DNA of 64,000 nucleotides from assembly GCA_037951105.1 (NCBI GenBank), contig JBAMJV010001281.1, positions 62,001 through 126,000 on the forward strand, given 5' to 3'. Under the pieces are notes generated by a model. It was not told the origin of the DNA and made no database searches. It saw nothing but the letters and a program-made list of their open reading frames with translations. The stretch comes from Echinarachnius parma (lineage: Eukaryota; Echinodermata; Echinoidea; Clypeasteroida; Echinarachniidae). A program made the translations under genes and the position numbers. Below, piece by piece: positions 62,243 through 64,000 of this stretch. Each line of letters opens with the position of its first letter. The first letter of the stretch is position 1.

Positions 62243-62340
62243 TGCTGATACATGGTAACGACCATGGCACCATCGACAGTATACTCATGCCCAGGAACTT
62301 CCTTTAAAGGGATCTAGTAACTTTGTTGACATGTGGGCAA
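62243..62340 (+). pseudogene. Further ghost of CATIP-like exon 3 and family B fragment
   Basis: GACCATGGCACCATCGACAG and ATACTCATGCCCAGGAACTT match the exon 3 end. Directly after, TTAAAGGGATCTAGTAACTT at 62304 is the start of a truncated TTAA family B MITE. Confidence 0.75.
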
Positions 62341-62344
62341 TTCC

Positions 62345-64000
62345 GTATGAGAGAAGGCAAAAACACCACATCTCAAAGTTGAGCAATCTTCCCTAAATCA
62401 AACTGTTATCGATAGAGGAAAACTTGAATTTTAGGAAACTGAAAAACATTTGTGTATAGCTCTATTGGTTTGGCAAATATTTCTGCTTGAATTGAACAGA
62501 AATTTTGACCTTTTATTCATAAATCAGCTTCATTTCATGAAAATGAAGTGAATCTTTTAATTCAATGATTGTTTCTGCTCTTTTTCTCATATTTTCCATA
62601 CAATGTAGCAACAATCACAAATTGTAAAGCATGGGCAGTAACTTCATTGCATTTTTTTTTGGAGAAATTTTTGAAATCTATGCATATTTGATCGTAATTC
62701 CGTTACGATAAAACGTAATAAGTTTTTCTCAATATCTTATTACTTGTTCTTTAGTCATGTCATTGTGAATTCTCTTCCTTCACCACAGTCCTAAGAACTT
62801 CCAACATAATTTTCTGAAATAATGTCACTACTTTTTCCAAAATTGGCGTAACGGTATTAGTAATTCCGTTACGTAACGGAATTACACGCACATGGTTTGT
62901 AAGGTATTGAATGATATTGCTGAAAATTAAAAAAATTCTTGTTCTCAATGTAGAAATACCCTTTAGATAGCATGAACTGTAGCCATGTAGACAATACATC
63001 ATTATACAAGTACTGTACAATGTTACTTTATGTGACTCATTGTATCCACATGCTTCATATTGCATCAATGGTGATTTAACTAAATTGATACACGATAGAT
63101 AATTTCTCTAATCTCTCCATGAACATAATAGAGATGATAATGTTCTATCATTAAATTAGTTTCCAGCAAGAACCACTTGACTGAAATTATGAAGATGCAG
63201 CAGATTCATGTTTGTACTTTAGAAAGGGAAAAACAAAAACAATACAATTTTTTTTAAAATATCCAGTGATTAGTATGACACTGGTGCTACATTTGTTTTC
63301 TCACATTAATTTACATTCATGTATTTTAAGATATAAATCATACCTTCAACTTTCAAGGAGATTTAATATTAATAATTTTGTAATTTTGTAATTGTATGTA
63401 GATTTGAATATCATTGATCTGTTAAAGGCTCATAACTTATCATCAATTATGTAAATTTGTATTAAACTGAAGCATATAAAATTAAACATACCGTAAATAC
63501 AGAATAGGCTTCAAGATATTCAAAACTAAACATAATACAGGCTAAGATACACATGTTTTATTCATTATCATAAAGTCAGAATACATTGAGTGTTGTGTGC
63601 TTCTGTATGCAGATCAAAGAAGAATGATGTACAAAGTATTTGCATTTTCAAATGGGAATTCCTAAAGGTGTCTTCAATTTTTGGCAATTCCATATTTATA
63701 TTTTATATGCCAACTTTATGTTTGAGGATCATACACGTTTATATCCGATATACATCTATACACGTATTTCATGGAATGGATGAAAACGCATTCCAAATTG
63801 ATTTGAGAGTAAATTAAGATCAATTTAGGATGAATTTTGTAAAGAATAATTTTAGAATATAACAAGAGTTTATATAACAAATCTCGATTTTCTTGTAATT
63901 CTGTTACGCACACACATAACTTCAGGATTTGTTCTGGTCCTTATATGTAAGAGCTTGTGATGAACAAGAACAATGCATACACATTCTTTACTAATGACTA
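62345..64000. other. Intronic stretch, nothing recognised
   Basis: AT-rich sequence, presumably intron 3 of the CATIP-like gene. It includes ATTCCGTTACGTAACGGAAT, a palindrome near 62865-62885, and similar CCGTTACG words at 62700. No exon is visible before the window ends. Confidence 0.45.

Overview
This is eukaryotic DNA, AT-rich and dense in introns and transposons. It carries a spliced spliceosome gene whose exons match animal EFTUD2, a TIR-domain protein with TPR repeats, very many short MITEs (non-autonomous DNA transposons), tRNA-derived SINEs and long poly-G and trinucleotide arrays. A marine invertebrate deuterostome, most likely an echinoderm, fits best. That is a judgement from style and content, not from a diagnostic marker. 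Layout: (1) 1-5703, minus strand: the 5' part of an unrecognised, highly charged, low-complexity protein gene of three visible exons that runs off the left edge. (2) 5.9-10.3 kb: intergenic, with a TTAA-flanked MITE, poly-G tracts and a decayed LINE reverse transcriptase. (3) 10336-12231, minus strand: a single-exon gene for a TPR protein resembling TTC22 fused to a C-terminal TIR domain. (4) 12.3-21.8 kb: intergenic, with nested MITEs and an internally deleted LTR retrotransposon whose two LTRs differ by large indels. (5) 21819-47346, plus strand: a complete EFTUD2 (Snu114, U5 snRNP GTPase) gene with 24 coding exons whose lengths sum to 975 codons plus a stop, all in phase. (6) 47.4-53.1 kb: duplicated EFTUD2 3' sequence, tRNA-like sequences, a LINE relic and a convincing tRNA-Thr(AGT) gene. 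(7) 53196 to the right edge, plus strand: the first three coding exons of a gene tentatively assigned to CATIP. The main unexpected signal is a set of decayed, tandemly arranged copies of exons ('ghost exons') beside their functional originals, in both EFTUD2 (exons 8, 9, 12, 15 and 24) and the CATIP-like gene (exon 3). One copy of EFTUD2 exon 24 keeps an open frame, an acceptor, a stop and a poly(A) signal, so it could be an alternative last exon. A second theme is the transposon record. Target-site duplications are readable for many MITEs: TTAA for three or four families, 8-bp for hAT-like ones and TWA for Harbinger-like ones. An occupied and two empty sites of one TTAA insertion occur in the same window, there is a triple nested insertion, and two insertions landed inside EFTUD2 splice signals. 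The protein genes do not form an obvious functional unit.
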